Source: Bacillota bacterium
GTDB taxonomy: Bacteria > Bacillota_A > Clostridia > DSM-8532
Direction of reading: 5' to 3'
NCBI GenBank assembly: GCA_023424865.1
Contig: JAFADM010000018.1
Location: 1 to 32,128, forward strand
Length of the DNA stretch: 32,128 nucleotides
In this document: in pieces, positions 26,694-32,128 of the stretch
Position numbering within the stretch: the stretch's first letter is position 1
Layout: each line of letters begins with the position of its first letter
Made by a program: the position numbers and the translations under genes
The notes under the pieces: generated by a model
Seen by the model: the letters and a program-made list of their open reading frames with translations, nothing else
Databases searched by the model: none
What the model was told of the DNA's origin: nothing

Positions 26694-26948
26694 TTGGAAA
26701 AGATTGATCCTGACAAGGCATACGCCGAATATATTGTCATCCAGGCTGAGGAAAATGGGGTTAATGTCATCGGATTAACCCGCGGTAGAGATACTCGGCT
26801 CCATCATACAGAAATACTCGATAGGGGAGAAATATTAATTGCGCAGTTCACTGAACAGACTTCAGCTATGAAAATCAGAGGAAAGGCAAAAATTTATTGC
26901 AATCACGGTATGATTGAGTCTGGTAGCAGGCAAGGAGGGCATGGATAG
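26694..26948 (+). CDS. mtrB: Tryptophan RNA-binding attenuation protein TRAP (MtrB)
   Basis: Homologue of B. subtilis MtrB, the 11-mer ring that binds tryptophan and wraps RNA with repeated (G/U)AG triplets to attenuate trp genes. The core [18 protein letters not shown] and [19 protein letters not shown] aligns without gaps. Residues in the tryptophan pocket region are kept (Thr29, Thr34, Gln51, Thr53, Thr56, Ser57, which are Bsu Thr25, Thr30, Gln47, Thr49, Thr52, Ser53). Of the RNA-contacting basic trio Lys37, Lys56 and Arg58, the last two are kept (Lys60, Arg62) but Lys37 is Ile41. 84 aa, with a longer C-terminus than Bsu. The TTG at 26694 follows GGGGTGAT (26683-26690). It overlaps or abuts the next gene. 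No trp genes are in the window. Confidence 0.93.
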   Translation: MEKIDPDKAYAEYIVIQAEENGVNVIGLTRGRDTRLHHTEILDRGEILIAQFTEQTSAMKIRGKAKIYCNHGMIESGSRQGGHG

Positions 26949-26949
26949 T

Positions 26950-27144
26950 ATGTGGACGGTTGTTTACATGGCTCAAAACAAGGAAATTGCCGAGAATGTA
27001 AAGGGAATCCTTGAAAGTCTCGGTTTACTTGTTAAAATCGATCCAATCAATCGCAAGGAAAAAGCCGATGATTACTACGAGGTATCCGTTCCGGAGGCCG
27101 AGGTAGAAGAAGCACATGGAATTCTTATTGAAAAGGGCTACTAA
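26950..27144 (+). CDS. Small conserved clostridial protein (DUF2007-like)
   Basis: A 64 aa protein beginning MWTVVYMAQNKEIAENVKGI and ending in SVPEAEVEEAHGILIEKGY. This ferredoxin-like two-repeat pattern resembles the small putative signal-transducing proteins found upstream of pfkA or acetyl-CoA carboxylase genes in clostridia. The function is unknown. I prefer the ATG at 26950, 11 nt after AAGGAGG (26932-26938) and just past the mtrB stop. The in-frame ATG at 26941 is only 2 nt from that site. It is evidently cotranscribed with mtrB. Confidence 0.8.
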   Translation: MWTVVYMAQNKEIAENVKGILESLGLLVKIDPINRKEKADDYYEVSVPEAEVEEAHGILIEKGY

Positions 27145-27149
27145 TATTA

Positions 27150-27186
27150 TTCCGTCAGTATAAAGCTTCCAGAATAGCTGGCGGAA
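27150..27186 (+). other. Hairpin in the gap after the small DUF2007-like gene
   Basis: TTCCGTCAG (27150-27158) pairs with CTGGCGGAA (27178-27186), 9 bp including one G-U, with a 19-nt loop. No T-run follows. The true terminator lies 30 nt further on. Confidence 0.45.
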
Positions 27187-27215
27187 CCGGGAATCTTGTT
27201 ATATCACAATAAACT

Positions 27216-27244
27216 ACCCGTGTGAAAAAGACACGGGTGTTTTA
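27216..27244 (+). terminator. Intrinsic terminator between the mtrB pair and pfkA
   Basis: A perfect 8-bp stem, ACCCGTGT (27216-27223) and ACACGGGT (27231-27238), has a 7-nt A-rich loop and is followed by GTTTTAT. It separates the mtrB transcript from the pfkA promoter. Confidence 0.78.
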
Positions 27245-27281
27245 TAGGTAAAAAGCCATTTCATTTAACAGACAGTATATG

Positions 27282-27290
27282 TGGTATAAT
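27282..27290 (+). promoter_or_regulatory. Extended -10 promoter of pfkA
   Basis: TGGTATAAT (27282-27290) is a perfect TATAAT with the TGn extension. It needs no strong -35 box, and only weak TTTAAC (27264) is seen upstream. It lies 29 nt before the pfkA ATG. Confidence 0.58.
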
Positions 27291-27318
27291 CGTATTATTA
27301 CTTGCAGGAGGGACGCAC

Positions 27319-28290
27319 ATGGGAACAGTTAAAACCATCGGCGTTCTGACCAGCGGCGGGGATGCTCCCGGCATGAATGCCGCGGTCAGGGCTGTTGTCA
27401 GAACAGGAATCTATTACGGAATGAAGGTACTTGGTATACATAAAGGGTACGAAGGCCTTTTGCATGGGGATATTGAAGAAATGAAAATCCGGTCCGTGGG
27501 TGATATTATTCAACGGGGCGGCACCATTCTTCAAACAGCCCGTTCGGCTGAGTTTGCAACAGAAGCCGGTGTGCAAAAGGGTATGACCATGGCCAAGGTT
27601 TTCGGCATGGATGCTCTTGTAGTTATCGGCGGTGACGGTTCCTATCGTGGCGCCAGGGATTTGAGCAAATGCGGAATGAAGGTCGTGGGAATTCCGGGTA
27701 CCATTGACAATGACATTTCATGTACCGAGTACACCATAGGTTATGACACAGCCATGAATACGGTTCTTGATGCCATTGACAAGATTCGGGATACCTCTTA
27801 CTCTCATGAGCGCTGCAGTGTTCTTGAAGTTATGGGTCGCAAGGCCGGATGGATCGCATTAAACTGCGGTATTGCCGGTGGGGCAGAGGCAATCATTTTA
27901 CCTGAAAAGGATTTTGATATTGATAAGGATATTATTTATCCCATAATAGAAGGCAGAAACAGAGGCAAGAAGCACTATTTGGTTATCTTAGCCGAAGGTG
28001 TCGGCGGTGCTGTTGAAATTGCAAAGTATATTGAAGAGAAAACGGAGATTATAACCCGAGCAACCATTCTGGGGCATATTCAGCGCGGTGGATCTCCCAC
28101 ACTTCAAGATCGTGTTATGGGAAGCCGTATGGGTGCTTTTGCGGTAGAGCTTTTACGCAACGAAAAATTCAATCGCATTGTATCCGTTCAAAAAGGCAGC
28201 CTTGTGGATATCGAAATTAATGAAGCCCTGAGTATGAAAAAAAATATAGATGAAGAATTGGTTTCGTTAAGTAGAATTCTTGCATTATAA
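27319..28290 (+). CDS. pfkA: ATP-dependent 6-phosphofructokinase
   Basis: Commits fructose 6-phosphate to glycolysis by ATP-dependent phosphorylation. 323 aa, close to the Bacillus enzyme. Motifs are the ATP-binding TSGGDAPGMNAAVRA and VIGGDGSYRGA (a Gly typical of ATP rather than pyrophosphate use), the catalytic PGTIDNDISCTEYTIGYDTA, MGRKAGWIAL, and the substrate-binding LGHIQRGGSPTLQDRVMGSRMG. The ATG at 27319 has GCAGGAGGG upstream. The next gene begins within about 15 nt, so pfkA and the phosphatidyltransferase share a transcript that ends at the hairpin at 28872. Confidence 0.97.
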   Translation: MGTVKTIGVLTSGGDAPGMNAAVRAVVRTGIYYGMKVLGIHKGYEGLLHGDIEEMKIRSVGDIIQRGGTILQTARSAEFATEAGVQKGMTMAKVFGMDALVVIGGDGSYRGARDLSKCGMKVVGIPGTIDNDISCTEYTIGYDTAMNTVLDAIDKIRDTSYSHERCSVLEVMGRKAGWIALNCGIAGGAEAIILPEKDFDIDKDIIYPIIEGRNRGKKHYLVILAEGVGGAVEIAKYIEEKTEIITRATILGHIQRGGSPTLQDRVMGSRMGAFAVELLRNEKFNRIVSVQKGSLVDIEINEALSMKKNIDEELVSLSRILAL

Positions 28291-28304
28291 GGGTGATAGA
28301 GAGC

Positions 28305-28865
28305 GTGAAAACGTTTTTAAAGCATGTTCCCAATGCCTTAACAGTCCTTCGCATTGCTGCTGTACCGGTGTTTGTACTGCTGATGCTGGAAGACAGGATT
28401 TATGAAGCAGTGGTGGTTTTTCTCATTGCAGAGGCAACGGACGTGCTTGATGGTTATATTGCACGGCGTTATCAGTTGATAACAAATTTTGGTAAGCTGG
28501 CGGATCCTTTTGCCGACAAGCTCATGCAGCTTTCTGCACTTTTTTTGTTGGCATACAAGCAAAAAATCATGATGGCTATTCCCTGGCTTGTACTTACAAA
28601 GGATTTGTTTTTACTGATATCGGGCGTTTACCTCATGCGCAAAAAGGTGTATGTGCAGGCAAAATGGTTTGGAAAGCTTGCAACCGTACTGCTTTTTGTA
28701 GGTATTCTTCTGGCTCTGTTCGGGATTCCCAGACATATAACGGATGCCGTGATGTGGTTGAGTGTTGGCATGGCACTTTTTGCCGCCTTGATGTATATCT
28801 TCAAATACAAATCCCTTGCGGTTCAAGCCAAGGGTAAAAGCACCGATACATTAGATGAAGCATAA
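28305..28865 (+). CDS. pgsA: CDP-alcohol phosphatidyltransferase (probable CDP-diacylglycerol--glycerol-3-phosphate type)
   Basis: Integral membrane enzyme of phospholipid synthesis. The full CDP-alcohol motif is present: DVLDGYIARRYQLITNFGKLADPFADKL, matching DGx2ARx8Gx3Dx3D. Several hydrophobic helices (VFVLLMLE, LFLLAYKQ, ATVLLFVGILLALFGI, ALFAALMYIF) fit a six-helix protein of about 186 aa. By length and motif context it is most like PgsA, but cardiolipin synthases of the same fold cannot be excluded. The GTG at 28305 follows AGGGTGA (28290-28296). A GTG at 28293 would lie on that site. The pairing with pfkA in one transcript is inferred from spacing. Confidence 0.85.
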   Translation: MKTFLKHVPNALTVLRIAAVPVFVLLMLEDRIYEAVVVFLIAEATDVLDGYIARRYQLITNFGKLADPFADKLMQLSALFLLAYKQKIMMAIPWLVLTKDLFLLISGVYLMRKKVYVQAKWFGKLATVLLFVGILLALFGIPRHITDAVMWLSVGMALFAALMYIFKYKSLAVQAKGKSTDTLDEA

Positions 28866-28871
28866 AAGAAG

Positions 28872-28900
28872 GCGGGAGTTACCACTCCCGCTTAAATTTT
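28872..28900. terminator. Bidirectional intrinsic terminator
   Basis: A perfect 8-bp stem GCGGGAGT (28872-28879) and ACTCCCGC (28884-28891) with a TACC loop is followed by TTAAATTTTT on the plus strand. On the minus strand it is followed by CTTCTTTT. It can end pfkA-pgsA from the left and the minus-strand small-ORF transcript from the right. Confidence 0.85.
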
Positions 28901-28934
28901 TGCTTTCTGTTCCATTAGCTTACTGTTCTGAGGG

Positions 28935-29160
28935 CGTTTTGCGTTCTATGGCATTCCGCTTTTATGCGGTTTTTGGTTCCCACAGCGTCCCGGGTTTCCT
29001 GCCCGGGAATTCCCCCCGGCTACGCCCCGCGGACAGCACCTTGGATTTATACGGAATAAAGTGGTTCTTCAAGCAGTCTTTATTCCGAATATATTCTTTG
29101 AAACCATGCGGAAATGCAAGCTTCTCAATCGCGGTACTTTGTTTCTCCGCATAATCTATC
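28935..29160. other. GC-rich structured island with several strong hairpins
   Basis: Between the terminator and the first tiny ORF lies a run of inverted repeats. CCGC/GCGG (28956-28969) is followed by TTTTT. TCCCGGG (28988-28994) pairs with CCCGGGA (29002-29008). CGGAATAAAG (29052-29061) pairs with CTTTATTCCG (29078-29087). ATGCGGA (29106-29112) pairs with TCCGCAT (29146-29152). The minus frame in phase with the tiny ORF stays open for 66 codons beyond its stop (29162-28965) but has no ATG or ribosome binding site. It could be a structured RNA, a long 3' untranslated region or a repeat element. I recognise no family. Confidence 0.5.
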
Positions 29161-29162
29161 GC

Positions 29163-29252
29163 TTAGTCGCAATCGTCCCATTTGTTCAGGAACAGGCAGA
29201 GAAAAATGAGTATAAAGAACAGTAATGAGCAGTCGTTTCCGCAATTCTTCAT
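29163..29252 (-). CDS. Tiny single-pass membrane protein, 29 aa
   Basis: A short frame on the minus strand with a perfect ribosome binding site: AAAGGAGG (complement of 29261-29268) 8 nt before ATG. The product begins MKNCGNDCSLLFF, has a central hydrophobic stretch (LLFFILIFLCLFL) and ends NKWDDCD. Four cysteines flank or enter the hydrophobic part. It follows the 43 aa ORF by 44 nt and has the same layout (Cys/Gly or Asn head, hydrophobic middle, Asp/Cys tail), suggesting a paralogous pair. It resembles small cysteine-rich or YjcZ-like peptides associated with sporulating Firmicutes. That comparison is by general pattern only. Confidence 0.7.
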   Translation of the reverse strand: MKNCGNDCSLLFFILIFLCLFLNKWDDCD

Positions 29253-29296
29253 AGACGGCACCTCCTTTCGGGTAAATTCAGTGAATTACCCTGGGG

Positions 29297-29428
29297 TCAA
29301 TTGCAGCACTTGTTGTCATCAAAACCTCTGTCACAGAAAAGCAAAAGGAAGAGGATAATGAACATAAGAATTTCGCAATTGTTGCCTAAGCCGCCAAAGC
29401 CGCCGCCACATCCCTTTAATCCGAACAT
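29297..29428 (-). CDS. Small Gly/Cys-headed membrane protein, 43 aa
   Basis: A minus-strand frame with GGGAGG (complement of 29436-29441) 7 nt before its ATG. The N-terminus is glycine-rich (FGLKGCGGGFGGLGNNC). A hydrophobic segment (ILMFIILFLLLF) and a short Asp/Lys/Cys tail ending DDNKCCN follow. The pattern is close to YjcZ-like sporulation peptides and to the short high-cysteine proteins of clostridia, though I cannot assign a family firmly. It is the first gene of the minus-strand pair and is divergent from the TIGR04086 membrane protein. A possible promoter (TTGTAA with TAGAAT at 15 nt) lies upstream. Confidence 0.72.
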   Translation of the reverse strand: MFGLKGCGGGFGGLGNNCEILMFIILFLLLFCDRGFDDNKCCN

Positions 29429-29500
29429 ATTAAAACCTCCCATGCCTATTTAACTCATTACATATTATTCTAACGGCGCTTAATGGGTTACAAACTTGTT

Positions 29501-29528
29501 TTGAATCGTTGCATGCCCTGGTTATATC
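29501..29528 (+). promoter_or_regulatory. Possible promoter of the TIGR04086-type gene
   Basis: TTGAAT (29501-29506), a 16-nt spacer and TATATC (29523-29528), about 57 nt before the GTG start. Both boxes have mismatches. Confidence 0.32.
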
Positions 29529-29584
29529 CTGCTGCCTGAATGAATAGGATGTATAAGGAATAGGAAAAACCGGGGAGATAAAAG

Positions 29585-30076
29585 GTGGAAGAGAATGGTT
29601 TCTCATTGAAAAAGGCTTCAGGGGGAGGGTATGGCATCTCATTATTAAAGTCCGTGGCCATGGCCCTTATTGTTACTTTCGCTATTCTGATTGTTTCAGC
29701 CCTGCTGTTGTGCTTTACCGACTTCCCTGAAAAATACACCCTGCCATCCGCTATTGCGGCTACTGTACTGGGAGTGCTTGCAGGAAGCTATAAGGCGGCA
29801 GGCAGCAACCCTGAAAAGGCATTTGTGTCCGGACTATTGACAGCTCTGTTGTATTCACTTCTTGCCTATTTGGTGGGCAGTATTCTGATGGGTAAAATGG
29901 ATTTTAATTTTAACACCGTCCTTTTTTCAGCTATTGCGCTGGCCACAGGAGGAGTGGGAAGCTATCTGGCAGGACGTACCGGAGGCAAGCCCAGAAAATA
30001 TTCCGGTGGTTCGGCTAAGTTTCAAAATCTCATAAAAGGAAAGGGCTACAACAAATACAAAAATTTACGCCACTGA
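29585..30076 (+). CDS. TIGR04086-type four-helix membrane protein
   Basis: A 163 aa integral membrane protein with four hydrophobic segments: SLLKSVAMALIVTFAILIVSA, TLPSAIAATVLGVLAGSYKA, FVSGLLTALLYSLLAYLVGS and TVLFSAIALATGGVGSYLAG. The layout and Gly-rich third and fourth helices match the TIGR04086/YrzE family of Firmicutes, of unknown function. The C-terminus is basic and rich in Lys, Gly and Tyr (GKGYNKYKNLRH). The GTG at 29585 follows GGGGAG (29572-29577) by 7 nt. It stands alone between the divergent tiny ORFs and the deacetylase promoter. Confidence 0.8.
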   Translation: MEENGFSLKKASGGGYGISLLKSVAMALIVTFAILIVSALLLCFTDFPEKYTLPSAIAATVLGVLAGSYKAAGSNPEKAFVSGLLTALLYSLLAYLVGSILMGKMDFNFNTVLFSAIALATGGVGSYLAGRTGGKPRKYSGGSAKFQNLIKGKGYNKYKNLRH

Positions 30077-30419
30077 CTAAATGACTAAGAAACGCTTCCA
30101 GTCAAATTCTTATAGACTAAACCGTAGTGACGGCTTGCAATAAGGTGGTGTGAGACCATTGATATTTTTAATCGTTTATTATATAATTTAGAAAAGGCAA
30201 GCGGATTTTGCACCACTTGTCATTTTTATTGTGCAGCAACAAGTTCCCTGGCTTCAAAAGCGCTCCTGACAGTAAATTATAAGGGAATTTTTGGTAGATG
30301 TGCAAGCCTAAAGATTTTACTTAAGATAACAAGGATGCTGAAAAAGTCGCTATCATGAAAACGGTCAAGCTTGCAAATACTACTGAAGCGACAGCTCTTT
30401 GGAAAGGATCGATAAACAA
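30077..30419 (+). other. Gap and long leader upstream of the deacetylase gene
   Basis: This 343-nt stretch holds the strong promoter and a long leader. In the leader AAGTTCCCT (30241-30249) can pair with AGGGAATTT (30282-30290), nine pairs with one G-U, just before TTGG, so it is attenuator-like but imperfect. TGCAC and GTGCA (around 30208-30235) can pair as well. Two short frames are chained by ATGA overlaps: 30335-30358 (MLKKSLS) and 30355-30423 (22 codons), the latter overlapping the deacetylase ATG at 30420. No known riboswitch is recognised. Confidence 0.45.
30159..30187 (+). promoter_or_regulatory. Strong sigma-A promoter of the deacetylase gene
   Basis: TTGATA (30159-30164), exactly 17 nt, and TATAAT (30182-30187). 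Only two mismatches in twelve positions. Transcription would begin near 30194, leaving a leader of about 225 nt before the deacetylase start. Confidence 0.75.
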
Positions 30420-31613
30420 ATGACTAAAGGAAACAAGCGTGTACTGCTTATTTTGCTTTGTTGCGTATTACTGGCAGCTATAGCCTTAATCATAATAAAT
30501 AGAATAAATGCTACTCCCGACGGAAATGGGCCTCAAGCCTCTGCAACCAATACGCCGACAGCTTCGGCAACTCCCTCACCGACACCCACAGCCACACCTT
30601 CGGCTACACCGGAGAGCACACCTACGCCATCTGCTTCTCCTGAATCTACCGGGAGCGCCGGTGAGCAATTAATTATACGTACCGATTATGAAGCCTTTAA
30701 ACCCAACGAAGTAGGTGAGATCCCCGTTATTATGTTTCATAATTTTGTGGAGTCTTTGGATGACACAACGGACAAGGAATACACCACAAGCTTTGAGCTT
30801 TTTGAGGAATTACTGCAGACGCTTTATGATGCAGGCTTCGTGCCCATCAGCATGAAGGATTTCATTGACAGCCACATAACCGTACCGGCAGGCAAAATGC
30901 CCGTTGTTTTTACCTTTGATGACGGATCAGCCGGGCAGTTTAATCTTATCCGTGAAAATGGAAAACTGATAGTAAATCCTAATTCAGCAGTTGGCGTACT
31001 CGTAGAATTTAATAAGAAACACCCTGACTTTGGCTTAAAAGGTATTTTCTATGTTAATATGAATCTGGGCGATAATACCTTTAAGGGTGAAGGCACTCAG
31101 GCTGAACGGTTTGAGTTGTTGGAATCCCTGGGCTTTGAACTTGGAAGCCATACCTGGGGCCATGTTGACTTTAATAAGGCAAAAAATACAGAAGCCTCCA
31201 TACAGGAAGCTATGGGAAAAAATCAGGAAGCAGCCTTTGAAATCTTACCAAGCCTTAAGTTTTACTCCCTGGCATTGCCCTATGGAAGCAGGCCTTCCAA
31301 TGAAGCCTTAAGACTCTTTCTGCGCTCAGGAGAATACAATGGCACCGCCTATTACCATGAAAACATAATGGCAGTCGGCGCCAACCCTACGGTGCCATCC
31401 ATTGCCGTGAAGTACAATCCCATGTACGTAAGCCGAATTCGCGCCCAAGGCAAGATAGCCGTTGAGTGCGACTTAACCTGGTGGCTGCCAAAGATGACCG
31501 CTTCAAGAATGTATGTCAGCGACGGCGATCCTATGACCATCGTCATTCCTGAAAGCAAAGCGGACTTGGTAAATCAGGACAATCTCAACGGCAAAAAACT
31601 CATCACCTATTAA
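30420..31613 (+). CDS. Membrane-anchored polysaccharide deacetylase family protein (NodB fold)
   Basis: Predicted to remove acetyl groups from cell-wall or other polysaccharides outside the cell. An N-terminal membrane anchor (VLLILLCCVLLAAIALIII) is followed by a ~55-residue Thr/Pro/Ser linker made of short PTATPS-like repeats. The NodB-like domain starts at GEIPVIMFHNF. The catalytic and metal motifs are VVFTFDDGS (about residue 163-170) and GSHTWGHVDF (about 242), which match the TFDDG and H[ST]xxH motifs. ALPYGSRPSN is the later motif. 397 aa. The ATG at 30420 follows GGAAAGGAT (30401-30409). A TTG at 30399 would overlap it. The gene stands alone and its product resembles the linker style of the CapA lipoprotein at 2.4 kb. 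Confidence 0.9.
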   Translation: MTKGNKRVLLILLCCVLLAAIALIIINRINATPDGNGPQASATNTPTASATPSPTPTATPSATPESTPTPSASPESTGSAGEQLIIRTDYEAFKPNEVGEIPVIMFHNFVESLDDTTDKEYTTSFELFEELLQTLYDAGFVPISMKDFIDSHITVPAGKMPVVFTFDDGSAGQFNLIRENGKLIVNPNSAVGVLVEFNKKHPDFGLKGIFYVNMNLGDNTFKGEGTQAERFELLESLGFELGSHTWGHVDFNKAKNTEASIQEAMGKNQEAAFEILPSLKFYSLALPYGSRPSNEALRLFLRSGEYNGTAYYHENIMAVGANPTVPSIAVKYNPMYVSRIRAQGKIAVECDLTWWLPKMTASRMYVSDGDPMTIVIPESKADLVNQDNLNGKKLITY

Positions 31614-31673
31614 CGCGCATTTGAATCTCGCATAATCATTCCTTTAACCGGAGCCTATTGAAGACGGTTTTCC

Positions 31674-31711
31674 AGCTGTGTTCAGGTTATCCGGTTGTTC
31701 AGCTTGTTTTT
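31674..31711 (+). terminator. Weak terminator candidate after the deacetylase gene
   Basis: AGCTG (31674-31678) and CAGCT (31700-31704) pair over a 21-nt loop and are followed by TG and TTTTT (31707-31711). A wider pairing AACCGGA (31646-31652) with TCCGGTT (31690-31696) competes with it. The stem is short, so support is limited. Confidence 0.3.
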
Positions 31712-31811
31712 GCAAATTTCTTAAGTTTTAATTAACGTATTTTTTCTTATTTGGGAAACATTGATTCATGTTGTAGAATGATGTAAACTATTGATTAAAG
31801 GAGGGGGCATA

Positions 31812-32128
31812 ATGTCACTTAAAGAATCCAACCAAACTGAAAAACGTTTGGATGACGCGGAGGTCAAGAGAAAAGCCGTAAAGCTTGTCATTGCCCATTT
31901 AAAGAAAAAGGTCACTAAGGAGTACATGGGACTTGAGTATCTCAGAGAGTGGCTGGAGGAGATGGATGAACTCCTGAAAAAAGAAGAATTTGATATCAAA
32001 GAGTACCATCAAATGAGGAAACAGCTTAACAGTGTCATTGAAAGCACGCTGGACGAAGAAATGCGGGGTAGGATACGAAATTCCTGGCACAGCTTCGGAA
32101 AAGCACTGGATAAGAAAGTTAAGCCCTA
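31812..32128 (+). CDS. Charged helical protein, cut by the window end
   Basis: A frame starting at ATG 31812 with AAAGGAGGGGG just upstream, an almost ideal ribosome binding site. At least 105 residues are visible, beginning MSLKESNQTEKRLDD. The sequence is dominated by Lys, Glu, Asp and Leu without hydrophobic segments or cysteines, so it is probably a soluble, largely alpha-helical protein (for example VKLVIAHLKKKVTKEYMG and LREWLEEMDELLKKEEFD). The window ends with CCC TA, so the next base may complete a stop (TAA, TAG) or a Tyr codon. I recognise no family. Confidence 0.72.
   Translation, partial: MSLKESNQTEKRLDDAEVKRKAVKLVIAHLKKKVTKEYMGLEYLREWLEEMDELLKKEEFDIKEYHQMRKQLNSVIESTLDEEMRGRIRNSWHSFGKALDKKVKP

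Noticed and set aside
28855..29154. Plus-strand open frame of 99 codons following pgsA
   Set aside because: It overlaps the pgsA end, runs through the terminator hairpin at 28872-28891 and the inverted-repeat island, and has no proper ribosome binding site. Its composition follows the palindromes rather than a protein.

Overview
This 32.1 kb window looks like chromosomal core DNA from a low-to-mid GC Firmicute, most probably a member of the Clostridia. Support comes from strong AGGAGG-type ribosome binding sites, many TTG and GTG starts (hflC, typA, mltG, trhP, dnaE, mtrB, pgsA and the TIGR04086 gene), a TRAP (MtrB) regulator, the folate-type tRNA methyltransferase TrmFO, lipoproteins with Thr/Pro/Ser linkers, and the gene order mltG-trmR-U32 peptidase known from Bacillus (yrrL-yrrM-yrrO). 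I see no phage, insertion sequence, CRISPR array, tRNA or rRNA.

Layout. 1-7.4 kb: two nested hairpins precede topA. A convergent CapA-type lipoprotein follows, with its terminator buried inside the topA coding end. Then come trmFO and the hflK-hflC pair. 7.4-14.6 kb: an RND efflux pair (lipoprotein adaptor plus inner-membrane pump, overlapping ATGA) converges on two tandem TrkH/KtrB potassium channel subunits. 14.6-20.4 kb: a divergent control region with a GC-rich multi-hairpin element and a good sigma-A promoter leads into typA-mltG, then trmR-trhP (wobble uridine modification) and a small zinc-ribbon protein closed by a strong terminator. 20.4-26.6 kb: a fused double-kinase protein, 5-formyltetrahydrofolate cyclo-ligase, and dnaE with an intact-looking PHP domain. 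26.7-28.9 kb: mtrB (TRAP), a small clostridial protein, pfkA and a CDP-alcohol phosphatidyltransferase. 28.9-32.1 kb: the least conventional part. It has a GC-rich structured island, two tiny cysteine-containing membrane ORFs on the minus strand, a TIGR04086 membrane protein, a polysaccharide deacetylase behind a long leader, and a charged helical protein cut by the window end.

Most of the window is housekeeping: DNA topology and replication, tRNA modification, translation GTPase, envelope growth, potassium uptake, glycolysis and lipid synthesis. I did not find a clear new multi-gene defence or biosynthetic system. The best leads are a TRAP protein in which one of the three canonical RNA-binding basic residues is replaced by isoleucine while tryptophan-pocket residues are kept, the unannotated pair of tiny membrane ORFs beside a structured island, the tandem nested hairpins before topA, the long deacetylase leader with chained short ORFs, and the switch-like GC-rich element before typA.
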